Of a stretch of 64,000 nt of DNA, positions 26,993 through 34,065 are shown piece after piece. Positions within the stretch are counted from its first letter, which is position 1. Each line of letters opens with the position of its first letter. The notes below the pieces were generated by a model. That model had not been told where the DNA came from. It did no database searches and worked only from the letters and a program-made list of their open reading frames with translations. The position numbers were made by a program, and so were the translations under genes. This DNA comes from Salegentibacter flavus. GTDB taxonomy: Bacteria > Bacteroidota > Bacteroidia > Flavobacteriales > Flavobacteriaceae. Where the stretch lies: positions 40,654 to 104,653 of the forward strand of contig NZ_FOVL01000015.1 of NCBI RefSeq assembly GCF_900115145.1, given 5' to 3'.

Positions 26993-27619
26993 ATGAAACC
27001 TATTCGCCTATTTCTTATCCTGCTGGTGCCATTTTTTATGGAAGCCCAGGAATTAAAAGACCTTAGTTATGTTGGATCTCTCCATGAGGGATATGCTCCG
27101 GTAAAAAAGAATAACCAGTGGGGTTTTATTGATGCCTCAGGAGAATTAGTGGTTGACTTCAGAAATGATCTTATTGAAAACGAAAAAGTCTCGACGGCCC
27201 GTGATCTGGGGGTTGCTACTCAAAAAGTGCCGGTAATGCAGGAGAACAGAGCCATAATTAAAAAAAATATCGATGGGGTAAATTACTATGGGTTTATAGA
27301 TGAAACCGGAAAGGTGGTAATAGAACCTGAATTTCTAAATGTGTCTTTATTCAATGATGGGAAGGCCCTGGCCCTGAAACTTGCAGAAGAAGAATTGGGG
27401 AAAAATCCAGTACTGGGAAAAAGAATGATTTCTTATAAATACGACGTAGTATTTATTGATAAGGATGGAGAAGTTTTACAATATTTATCGGGACCATTTC
27501 CCGTTTCGGTTTCTAAGAGGAACCTCCGGGAAGCGCCTCCAATTACGGCCAGGATCCTCACAGACAACCTAATAAGTGTTCGGGGACCTGATAAAAGCTG
27601 GGAATTATTTACACATTAA
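26993..27619 (+). CDS. Exported WG-repeat protein
   Basis: The 208-residue protein has a signal peptide ending near EAQ at residues 17-19. At least two WG-like repeats are visible, around GYAPVKKNNQWGFIDASG and YGFIDETGKVVIEPEF, with a third degenerate unit after KYDVVFIDKDG. WG repeats form beta-propeller-like or solenoid domains often found on secreted or envelope proteins; no enzyme activity is implied. It is divergent from the usp operon, has promoter module 3, and ends at a bidirectional terminator shared with hsp20. Confidence 0.85.
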   Translation: MKPIRLFLILLVPFFMEAQELKDLSYVGSLHEGYAPVKKNNQWGFIDASGELVVDFRNDLIENEKVSTARDLGVATQKVPVMQENRAIIKKNIDGVNYYGFIDETGKVVIEPEFLNVSLFNDGKALALKLAEEELGKNPVLGKRMISYKYDVVFIDKDGEVLQYLSGPFPVSVSKRNLREAPPITARILTDNLISVRGPDKSWELFTH

Positions 27620-27620
27620 A

Positions 27621-27652
27621 AAAAAAGGGGCGAAAATTTTCACCCCTTTTTT
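27621..27652. terminator. Bidirectional terminator between the WG-repeat gene and hsp20
   Basis: Arms AAAAAAGGGG (27621-27630) and CCCCTTTTTT (27643-27652) enclose a second palindrome GAAAATTTTC. A/T tracts on both sides give U-tails in both directions for the convergent genes. Confidence 0.85.
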
Positions 27653-27666
27653 CTGTCCATTTTGGT

Positions 27667-28143
27667 CTAAGAAACCTTAATGGTCTTTTGTTTTTTAGAA
27701 GTTTCGGTTTCTTCTTTTTTCTGAAGGTTCATTTTAAGAATTCCGTCTTTGTAACTGGCCTTCACATCTTTTTCCTCATCAATACTATCTGGTAGACTCA
27801 TAGAACGGGAAAAGCTGTTATAATTAAATTCTTTTCGTACAAATCCTTCTTTCTCTTCTTCAGATTTCTCTTCTCTCTCTGCAGAGATTGACAGGATTCC
27901 ATTTTCCATTGTTATTTTGAAATCATCTTTTTCAAGGCCGGGGGCGGCCAATTCGATTTCATAATCTTTTTCGTTATCCTTGATATTCACAGCAGGGCTG
28001 AAATCGAAATCTTCCCCATTAAAAATGCGGTTTAAATTATTCAGTTTCCTGGTGTCCATCAATTCAGAAAAAAACGGATCATCGGTAAATAAGGAGGTGC
28101 CCCACATTGGGCTTCGGCGTTTGTTGGATTTAATTAATGACAT
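27667..28143 (-). CDS. Small heat shock protein Hsp20 (alpha-crystallin family)
   Basis: The 158-residue protein has a short N-terminal arm, an alpha-crystallin domain (about residues 48-142, with AAPGLEKDDFKI and the C-terminal YKDGILKMNL motif) and a lysine-rich tail. It is an ATP-independent holdase that keeps unfolding proteins soluble. The promoter module at 28178-28220 gives a 30-nt leader. Control by the same activator as the Usps would make it part of a metabolic-stress response rather than only heat shock. Confidence 0.95.
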   Translation of the reverse strand: MSLIKSNKRRSPMWGTSLFTDDPFFSELMDTRKLNNLNRIFNGEDFDFSPAVNIKDNEKDYEIELAAPGLEKDDFKITMENGILSISAEREEKSEEEKEGFVRKEFNYNSFSRSMSLPDSIDEEKDVKASYKDGILKMNLQKKEETETSKKQKTIKVS

Positions 28144-28177
28144 AATATTAAAATTTTAGAGTTAATAAATTACCTTC

Positions 28178-28220
28178 CTAAGGTATTTAAGAACAACTTG
28201 TTGGGGAATGATAAATATCA
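28178..28220 (-). promoter_or_regulatory. Crp/Fnr-type promoter module 4 (hsp20)
   Basis: The dyad TGATAAATATCA (28209-28220) is followed on the minus strand after exactly 23 nt by TACCTTAG (28185-28178). The predicted start is near 28173. Confidence 0.8.
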
Positions 28221-28275
28221 ATTTTAAAAAAATATTGAGATTTATATTAAAATGGATAATACTCCTCCATGGGTG

Positions 28276-28468
28276 AAAAAATAAAAAGCAGAAAACTAAA
28301 AATTTCCTGCTTTTTATTGGAGTACTTTGTCCACTTACGTAATCATTAAGGATAATTTAATCCTCTATAAATCGTTAAATCCGCGATTAAACTGTGAAAT
28401 ATCAACTCCAGAAATTTGATCTTTTTTTTTGCCCTACAAATACTCAAAACCAAACTTATATTTTGATT
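28276..28468 (-). ncRNA. Putative small RNA C, diverged paralogue of sRNAs A and B
   Basis: Promoter module 5 predicts a start near 28468, and a strong intrinsic terminator ends the unit: arms 28280-28291 and 28307-28318 (AATAAAAAGCAG / CTGCTTTTTATT), extended by four inner pairs, then U-rich sequence. This gives about 193 nt with no good ORF. A segment shared with sRNA B (AATATAAG, TTTGGTTTT, AGTA, then ATCAAATT) and the related stem-loop show common descent. It occupies the gap upstream of hsp20 on the same strand. Confidence 0.62.
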
Positions 28469-28472
28469 AGTA

Positions 28473-28515
28473 CTAAGATAACAGACTTGTAATTAAAAAT
28501 AAATGATATTTCTCA
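28473..28515 (-). promoter_or_regulatory. Crp/Fnr-type promoter module 5 (sRNA C)
   Basis: The dyad TGATATTTCTCA (28504-28515; one half-site off consensus) is followed on the minus strand after exactly 23 nt by TATCTTAG (28480-28473). Confidence 0.7.
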
Positions 28516-28609
28516 TCTAATTAAATTTAACATTTTTTCTAAATTCCGGGTCTCAATTTTTTGCTTGGTCCACAACAATTAAGTTTAAACCGTTAAAAAC
28601 GGCACTCAT

Positions 28610-29812
28610 CTATTTATTTCCCTCTATTTCGCCCGCCTTCTTAAGCGCGAACCTGGTGAAAAAAGGTGCGGTAAGTTCAAAAATAATGGTGGAACCCAGG
28701 ATGATATTGAGCAGGAGCGGTGCTATTTCCTGCATCCCTGGTTGATCTGAAGCCCTGATGGCAAGGCCAATAGCTACGCCAGCCTGCGGAAACAAACAAA
28801 GACCTAATAGCCTCCGCGGCTGTTCTGCTGCCCCACCAACCAGCATTCCTATATAACTGCCCGTATACTTTCCGGCAATTCTTAAGATGACGTAGGTAAA
28901 GACTAAAAGAGCCGATGAAAACATTATTTGCAGCTCAAAGTGGGTTCCGGCAAGTGTGAAGAAAAAAATAAAGACCAATTCTTCAATATGTTTAAGAGGG
29001 AGTATCCATTCTGCATGTTTTTTTGGATAAAACATGACGGAAACAAAACCAAGGCTCATACAGCTTAGGAGCATAGAAAATGCAAACAATTCAGATAAAC
29101 CCAATACCAAGAGTATAAATCCTAAAATAGTTACCAATCGAAGCTCTTCTTTCTTTAATCTATTTCCCAGGTACCCCAGTAAAACACCAAAGATACTTCC
29201 CAATAAGAGTGCGCCACCTATTTCTTTTAGCCCTTCCATGAGGCTACTGGAAAAACCTCCTTCGGTCACCGTTCCTAAAACAAGGGTAAAAAGAATTACT
29301 CCAATAGCATCATCAATAGCTATTACACCCAGCAAAGTATTGGTCATTTTACCTTTAGCTCCATATTCTTCTATAATGCCAAGACTGGCGGCAGGGGCTG
29401 TTGCGGTGGCTATTGTACCAATTATCAATGCCAGGGTAAAATCGATCTCCTTGAGAAAACCAAAGGCCGAACCAAGAATCCAAAGTCCCAGAGCAACAAA
29501 GATGATGGCTCCTAAGGACTGTCCCAGGACAGCTGCCATTATTGTATTCTTTTGTTTTTTCAGGCTTTGAATATCAACCTCAGATCCAATAATATAGGCA
29601 ATGATCGCCAATGCAATATTTGTGAGAAAAGGCGACCAACTCGCAGTGGAAAAATGGAGTATGTCTCCCAGAATGCTTGGAGAAAAAATGGCCCCAATAA
29701 GAATGTAAGCTACTACTCTTGGGAGATTCACTTTTTCAGCAAGAAGTCCGGCGAGAGATCCAACACTAAGCAGAACCCCTAATATAATTATCGGAGAAAA
29801 ATTTTCGTACAT
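28610..29812 (-). CDS. Cation:proton antiporter (CPA family) without RCK domains
   Basis: The 400-residue protein consists of about 12 transmembrane segments. The paired acidic residues typical of proton antiporters are in AIDDAIG, and an ATATAPAASLG segment matches the unwound region of the fold. No cytoplasmic nucleotide-binding domain follows. It probably exchanges Na+ or K+ for H+. A TAnnTTTA box (29856-29849, minus strand) could start a 32-nt leader, but no dyad sits 23 nt upstream, so it is not in the module set by this criterion. sRNA A ends 97 bp upstream. Confidence 0.9.
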   Translation of the reverse strand: MYENFSPIIILGVLLSVGSLAGLLAEKVNLPRVVAYILIGAIFSPSILGDILHFSTASWSPFLTNIALAIIAYIIGSEVDIQSLKKQKNTIMAAVLGQSLGAIIFVALGLWILGSAFGFLKEIDFTLALIIGTIATATAPAASLGIIEEYGAKGKMTNTLLGVIAIDDAIGVILFTLVLGTVTEGGFSSSLMEGLKEIGGALLLGSIFGVLLGYLGNRLKKEELRLVTILGFILLVLGLSELFAFSMLLSCMSLGFVSVMFYPKKHAEWILPLKHIEELVFIFFFTLAGTHFELQIMFSSALLVFTYVILRIAGKYTGSYIGMLVGGAAEQPRRLLGLCLFPQAGVAIGLAIRASDQPGMQEIAPLLLNIILGSTIIFELTAPFFTRFALKKAGEIEGNK

Positions 29813-29908
29813 CGCTAAGCTTTTTTCACTTTTTAAAAGCTATTGTACTAAAGTTAATCATTTGAAGTGATGATTCCTTGTAGATTAGCTGGAAAGATGA
29901 TAATCTAG

Positions 29909-30131
29909 TAAAAACAGAAACAGGAGACCAAAGTCTCCTGTTTCTTTAAGAAGGTATTAAAATTATTTCTAATTCATGTGTGATACCAGTGATCTTACGC
30001 GAAGTAAAATTTGTGTATCGATTAGATAATATTCCTGATACCTTCTCATTTTGATTTTTAACATCAATCAAGTACTTAAAAATCAAATTTCATATTTATT
30101 ATTTAGATCGGCAGTTAATTGCTGCTTTCTA
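29909..30131 (-). ncRNA. Putative small RNA A (first copy of a tandem pair)
   Basis: The module at 30136-30178 predicts a start near 30131. The unit ends at a 12-bp terminator stem (29917-29928 with 29933-29944, loop CAAA) followed by a U-rich tail on the minus strand. Inside is a perfect 12-bp stem (30050-30061 with 30076-30087) with a 14-nt loop, and a long-range pairing of GAAGGTAT with ATACCTTC. No plausible ORF is present. The sequence is repeated 327 bp away as sRNA B, with many substitutions that keep the stems. Confidence 0.72.
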
Positions 30132-30135
30132 AGGT

Positions 30136-30178
30136 CTAAATTACCAATTTTGGGATGCGTAAAAAATGACATTTGTCA
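30136..30178 (-). promoter_or_regulatory. Crp/Fnr-type promoter module 6 (sRNA A)
   Basis: The dyad TGACATTTGTCA (30167-30178) is followed on the minus strand after exactly 23 nt by TAATTTAG (30143-30136). The 23-nt spacer differs from that of module 7, yet its length is kept. Confidence 0.82.
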
Positions 30179-30235
30179 GGTACTTGATTTTTAACAAACT
30201 ATTAGCAAGCACATATTAATCCCGGGGTAATTCGT

Positions 30236-30458
30236 TTAAATAGAAACAGGAGAACAAAGTCTCCTGTTTCCTAAGAAGGTATTAAATGTATCTTCTAACT
30301 TTTTGATCGATACCAGTGATCTTACACGAAGTAAAATTTATGTATCTAGTTGAAAATATCCTTTGATACCTTCTCAATTTGATTTTTAACTCCAATAAAG
30401 TACTTAAAAACCAAATGCTTATATTTCATTATGAACGACAGTTAATTACTGCTTTATA
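30236..30458 (-). ncRNA. Putative small RNA B (second copy of the tandem pair)
   Basis: This copy starts near 30458 by its module and ends at a terminator with arms GAAACAGGAGA (30243-30253) and TCTCCTGTTTC (30260-30270). The stem-loop matching that of sRNA A has one A-U pair changed to G-U, so the fold is conserved. The closing pairing and the TTAC-TTCG-GTAA hairpin are also kept. The U-tail is weaker than in copy A, so read-through into copy A is possible. It lies just past the regulator gene on the same strand. Confidence 0.72.
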
Positions 30459-30462
30459 AGGT

Positions 30463-30505
30463 CTAAATTACCAAATCTCTGAGCCGGGAAAAATGACAAT
30501 TGTCA
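30463..30505 (-). promoter_or_regulatory. Crp/Fnr-type promoter module 7 (sRNA B)
   Basis: The perfect palindrome TGACAATTGTCA (30494-30505) is followed on the minus strand after exactly 23 nt by TAATTTAG (30470-30463). Confidence 0.85.
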
Positions 30506-30545
30506 TCTTAAGATTGTTTAACAAATAATTAATAATCTGGTTGTT

Positions 30546-31583
30546 CTACTTAATACTGTTCAGTTTCTGCATATTCAGGATCTTAATGTTTCTCCCTTCA
30601 ATATCTATTATCCCGCTTTTCCGAAGACTTGATAAACTACGAATAAAACTTTCTGTAGAAATACCTGCTACACTGGCAAGATCGGTTCTGGAAATTCTGA
30701 TGCCTTCCCGGGCGCTCTCGGGCATAAGTTCGGCAAACTGTCTTATAGTGCTGGTAGTTTTTCTTAAGACCGAAGCATAGGCCATTTCAAGAAGATGACT
30801 TTTTAAAATGGAAATATTATCAGATAACAACTGGGCAACCTCCATGGTTAAATGCTGACTGGAATTCAGGATTTCCTGAAATTTAAGGCTCGATAGTCTG
30901 TAAAAATAACTGTTTTCCAGTGCTGTGGCCGTCTCCGGATAAAAAGAAGTATCCATGAAATAATAAACTCCAAAAACATCTGAATTTTTATAAAGCCCGG
31001 TAATAAGCTCCTTGCCATACTCATCCATTCGGTGAGTTTTTATTAAACCATATTTAATAAGGTATATATAATTTGCATTTTTAGCTTCCCGGTAAACTTC
31101 CCCATTCTTCTCAATTTCCAGACTCTCTCCCGCATGTTCAAAATAGGTCTTTAATTCATCTAAAGTATTAATCTGATGATTTTGCGGAGTTTCGGTTTTC
31201 TTTTTTTGTGATTTTTCATGTTTTGATAAGCGGGTCTTTATTGCGCGCAATAGGTCCTTTTCGAGGAAAGGCTTGGTGAGATAATCATCGGCTCCCATAT
31301 TCATCCCTATTCTTATATCTTCTGCTTCAGATTTAGCCGATAAAAAAATGAAAGGTATCTCCCGGGTTTCTCCATTCTGGTATAAACTTTTTAGAAGTTG
31401 ATAACCATCCATAACCGGCATCAATATATCACTGATTATGAGATCGGGTTTAAGGCGTATCGCTGCTTCCATCCCTTCTTTCCCATTTTCGGCAGTGAAA
31501 ACACGGTAGTTTTCCATTTCCAGGAGTTCCCGGATGTTTTCCCGCAGAATCTTGTCGTCTTCTATTATTAGAATTTGTTTCAT
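30546..31583 (-). CDS. Response regulator with Crp/Fnr-type sensor and DNA-binding domains
   Basis: The start is placed at the ATG of MKQILIIEDD (345 residues); a TATGTTTA box at 31618-31611 fits this start. An N-terminal receiver has D9, D10, phospho-acceptor D52 and the LTKPF lysine. A cyclic-nucleotide-binding-like beta-roll follows (about 150-260), then a Crp-type winged helix. The recognition helix reads STESFIRSLSSLRKSG, keeping the E and R that contact TGA half-sites in FNR/CRP. The protein has no cysteine at all, so an FNR-type Fe-S cluster is excluded. It is the probable activator of the ten promoter modules around it. The cognate kinase is not in the window. Confidence 0.9.
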   Translation of the reverse strand: MKQILIIEDDKILRENIRELLEMENYRVFTAENGKEGMEAAIRLKPDLIISDILMPVMDGYQLLKSLYQNGETREIPFIFLSAKSEAEDIRIGMNMGADDYLTKPFLEKDLLRAIKTRLSKHEKSQKKKTETPQNHQINTLDELKTYFEHAGESLEIEKNGEVYREAKNANYIYLIKYGLIKTHRMDEYGKELITGLYKNSDVFGVYYFMDTSFYPETATALENSYFYRLSSLKFQEILNSSQHLTMEVAQLLSDNISILKSHLLEMAYASVLRKTTSTIRQFAELMPESAREGIRISRTDLASVAGISTESFIRSLSSLRKSGIIDIEGRNIKILNMQKLNSIK

Positions 31584-31655
31584 CACAAAAAATATTATTA
31601 GGTGCATGCCTAAACATAAGTCCGGGGGTGAAATCCGGTAGGGGGGGCGAAAAAC

Positions 31656-31695
31656 CAGGTTATACTAAATGTTCTGAGCCTCAGAGTATAACCTG
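31656..31695. repeat. 11-bp perfect inverted repeat upstream of the regulator gene
   Basis: CAGGTTATACT (31656-31666) and AGTATAACCTG (31685-31695) are perfect complements 18 bp apart. The interval contains a smaller CTGAG/CTCAG pair. The repeat lies about 50-90 bp before the predicted regulator start. It could be an operator or a terminator-like structure; no U-tract follows. Confidence 0.6.
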
Positions 31696-31836
31696 CACAT
31701 AAATATACACAGAAAATGTTATAAAATTTCGTAGAAATTAAAAATTTCTGTTGAGCGATTCCATCAGTTGAACTTAAGCTATTGTTGGGTTTAACGGAAA
31801 TTCAATTTTAAATGCTTTGGAAACTCAGGCCAGTCC

Positions 31837-31879
31837 TGATTTTTATCATTTTTTAGATAAACCTAGCGCAGTATTTTTA
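31837..31879 (+). promoter_or_regulatory. Crp/Fnr-type promoter module 8 (TerB-like gene)
   Basis: The dyad TGATTTTTATCA (31837-31848) is followed on the plus strand after exactly 23 nt by TATTTTTA (31872-31879). The predicted start is near 31884, giving a 94-nt leader. A second TAAATTTA box occurs close to the gene at about 31951. Confidence 0.72.
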
Positions 31880-31977
31880 TAGATTTTAAGGCTAACTAAT
31901 ATAGAATTATTTTAATTAAGCTGCCTTCCTGAATCAAAAGCTTTTCGTAAATTTAATAGGTACAAACACCGTAAAAC

Positions 31978-32388
31978 ATGGGAAGAGATATCCATAGCTA
32001 TACCGCCGATTCTTTTTATATTCATTTGGGAAAATTGTTCTATGCCATTGCCGCGGCCGATAAGGTGGTAAGGGAACAGGAAGTAAAGACTCTCAAGGAG
32101 ATCGTAGAAAAACAATGGCTTAAATACGATGAATTCGAGGATGAATTTGGGACCGATGCCGCATACCAGATTGAGATATTTTTTGACTGGTTGGATGAAA
32201 ATGATCCGGAGCCGGGAGAGGCTTATTCAGATTTCGAAGATTATTATAAAGAACATCAGCGTTTATTTACGCCAAAAGTGAAACAAATGGTTTGGAAAAC
32301 AGCCGATGCCATTGCTGCTTCTTATGCAGGAAAAAATAAATCTGAGCTAATCCTGCTCTCCAAACTAAAATCACTCCTAAAACATTAA
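31978..32388 (+). CDS. TerB-like (tellurite-resistance/DjlA-type) helical domain protein
   Basis: The 136-residue protein carries one TerB-like helical domain. The segment HLGKLFYAIAAADKVVREQEVKTL matches the conserved acid-containing first helices of the family, which may bind divalent metal. Acidic stretches (DENDPEPGEAYSDFEDYY) follow. It is cytoplasmic and has no operon partner upstream. A zinc-ribbon gene starts 4 bp after its stop. Module 8 links it to the stress island. Confidence 0.78.
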   Translation: MGRDIHSYTADSFYIHLGKLFYAIAAADKVVREQEVKTLKEIVEKQWLKYDEFEDEFGTDAAYQIEIFFDWLDENDPEPGEAYSDFEDYYKEHQRLFTPKVKQMVWKTADAIAASYAGKNKSELILLSKLKSLLKH

Positions 32389-32392
32389 ACCG

Positions 32393-32656
32393 ATGGTTCC
32401 TTATACCTGCCAAAGTTGTGGAATGCCCTTTACCAAAGAAATGCGTGGTACCAATAGGGATAAATCTTTCAATAATGATTATTGCATTAAATGTTTTAAG
32501 GATGGTGAATTTACAAATCCTCATTTAACGCTACATCAGTTGGAAATTCAACTCCTGGAGATGGCTGAAGTACATAACGGGATTTCCCTGGAGGAAGCAC
32601 AGCAAATCATTAGGAAACTACCTGAGCTTAAGCGTTGGCGAATGGAGAATATTTAA
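32393..32656 (+). CDS. Small zinc-ribbon protein
   Basis: The 87-residue protein has two CxxC pairs, C6/C9 in YTCQSCGMP and C31/C34 in DYCIKCF, forming a probable zinc ribbon. A helical C-terminal half ends with KLPELKRWRMENI. The family is annotated only as a putative zinc-ribbon domain, and its role is unknown. It starts 4 bp after the TerB-like gene. Its 3' end overlaps the convergent hypothetical gene by 4 bp. Confidence 0.8.
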   Translation: MVPYTCQSCGMPFTKEMRGTNRDKSFNNDYCIKCFKDGEFTNPHLTLHQLEIQLLEMAEVHNGISLEEAQQIIRKLPELKRWRMENI

Positions 32657-33159
32657 GGATTAATATTCTTAAACCCCACCTTGCTTTTCGCGATTGGAAC
32701 TTCCCATTTTATCATTTCTTTTAAAAATTCATCTATTTTTTCTACCACCAGTTTCTCTGTAATAGCTGAGGGGGGATAAATACCCATCTCCACCATATCA
32801 TTTTCTACAGGCATCCAGTTTTCCGGAAGAGGAAAGACGGTGAAAATCTCTATATCTCCATTATACATTTGGGAAAACACTAAAGCTCCTCCCTGCAGAA
32901 ACCGGTATGTGGGAATTTGATTTGTTTTCACCATTAATTCCTGCGGAAAGGAATCGAAGCTTATGTTAATGGCTTCGTTTGTATGTATCCAACTTAATCG
33001 CTGCACTTTCCACCCGATTTCATATTTTTCCTCTGCTTCGCTTAAAACTTTATTGATAAGGTCTTTTACTTCAGTTTCCCATAGTATGCGTTTGTTTAAA
33101 AGGGTGTGGATGGAGGTCTTATATTCGTTTATGCGTTCCTCAAGATGTTCAATTTTCAT
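32653..33159 (-). CDS. Conserved-looking hypothetical protein downstream of usp
   Basis: The 168-residue protein starts with a coiled-coil-like helix (residues 1-45) and continues with a mixed alpha/beta part containing FSQMYNGDIEIFTVFP and a C-terminal helix. No family, signal peptide or metal motif is recognised. It follows the fourth usp gene by 11 bp on the same strand, so it should be co-induced from module 9. Confidence 0.68.
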   Translation of the reverse strand: MKIEHLEERINEYKTSIHTLLNKRILWETEVKDLINKVLSEAEEKYEIGWKVQRLSWIHTNEAINISFDSFPQELMVKTNQIPTYRFLQGGALVFSQMYNGDIEIFTVFPLPENWMPVENDMVEMGIYPPSAITEKLVVEKIDEFLKEMIKWEVPIAKSKVGFKNINP

Positions 33160-33170
33160 TTCAGAACATT

Positions 33171-33998
33171 TTAAAATTTCTCATTGAAGCTTAATAATGG
33201 TACTTCAATACAGGATTGCATACGTTTAACCAAGTCTCTGTGAAGCAAACTGCTTTTTTTGGTATCGGGTTTTCGTTCCAGCATAACTACCATATCAGTA
33301 TCCAGATTTTCAATATTTTCTTTCAGAGACTTCAGGATATTATCTGAGAAAATTATTTTAAACTCGATATCTGAGTACTCAACTTTTTCAGCCAGATTCT
33401 TTTTGAACCATTCCAGTAAATTCTTTGTCATTGTTTCATCCTGATCGCTCACATGCAAAATGATTAACTTTGGTTGTACGGGATCCAGAAGGCCGAGTAA
33501 CTCTTTTATATTAATTATATCTTTTTGCTCAAAATCTGTGGTGTAAACCACGTTTTTAAGTTCGGTGAACACATAATTTGGTGGCACAGCCAGTAATGGG
33601 TGGGGGGAGAATTCCAGCATATCTTTTGTAGAACTTCCCAGAAAAAAATCTTTGAAGTTGCCCGAGCCACAAGCTCCCATTATAAGTATTCTTATTTGCA
33701 TATCCCGGGTGAAATCCATGATACCTTTTGTCACTGAAGAAGCTACCGTGACAGCTACCGTAAGGTTTAAATCTGAAAGGTCCTCTTCTAAATGTTCGCT
33801 ACAAAATTCTTTCAGTTTAGCCTTTAGTGCAACCCGGGCTTCTTTTTCGTTATTTTTTTTGGTCACTTTCAGTTCTGAAGGTGTGGCAACGTGTAAGGCG
33901 ATCACATCGGTATTGAAGACTTCACCTAAAGCCATGGCATATTTCAGTGCAGCTACCGAATTTTCAGAAAAGTCTGTGGTGTAAACAATCTTTTTCAT
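33171..33998 (-). CDS. Tandem universal stress protein, fourth copy
   Basis: The 275-residue protein has two Usp domains. The first carries GACG-x9-GSS, an ATP-binding-type signature; the second begins at VVYTTDFEQ and lacks it. It is separated from the other three usp genes by 8 kb, but shares the promoter design: module 9 gives a 14-nt leader. A hypothetical gene is 11 bp downstream. Confidence 0.9.
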   Translation of the reverse strand: MKKIVYTTDFSENSVAALKYAMALGEVFNTDVIALHVATPSELKVTKKNNEKEARVALKAKLKEFCSEHLEEDLSDLNLTVAVTVASSVTKGIMDFTRDMQIRILIMGACGSGNFKDFFLGSSTKDMLEFSPHPLLAVPPNYVFTELKNVVYTTDFEQKDIINIKELLGLLDPVQPKLIILHVSDQDETMTKNLLEWFKKNLAEKVEYSDIEFKIIFSDNILKSLKENIENLDTDMVVMLERKPDTKKSSLLHRDLVKRMQSCIEVPLLSFNEKF

Positions 33999-34016
33999 CT
34001 CATAATAAGTTTACAA

Positions 34017-34059
34017 TAAATTTAAGACCAGATATTTACATAAATAATGATATTCCTCA
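34017..34059 (-). promoter_or_regulatory. Crp/Fnr-type promoter module 9 (fourth usp)
   Basis: The dyad TGATATTCCTCA (34048-34059; one half-site off consensus) is followed on the minus strand after exactly 23 nt by TAAATTTA (34024-34017). The predicted start is near 34012. Confidence 0.75.
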
Positions 34060-34065
34060 GCTTAA

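Larger units (their letters stand above)
29909..30536. repeat. Tandem duplication, about 327-bp period, containing the two small RNA units
   Basis: Two direct copies (about 29909-30206 and 30236-30536) share the terminator, a GATACCAGTGATCTTAC block, the stem-loop, the GTCTAAATTA block and the dyad. Dyads are 327 bp apart and terminators 326 bp apart. Divergence is spread along the copies, with stems and promoter best kept, so the duplication is old and under selection. Confidence 0.88.

Noticed and set aside
29849..29891. TAACTTTA box upstream of the antiporter as an eleventh module
   Set aside because: The box is acceptable, but the 12 bases 23 nt upstream are not a TGA/TCA dyad.
29909..30536. 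Duplicated region as a CRISPR-like or transposon-derived repeat
   Set aside because: There are only two long diverged copies without terminal inverted repeats or target duplications, and each holds a full promoter-terminator unit, which fits RNA genes better.
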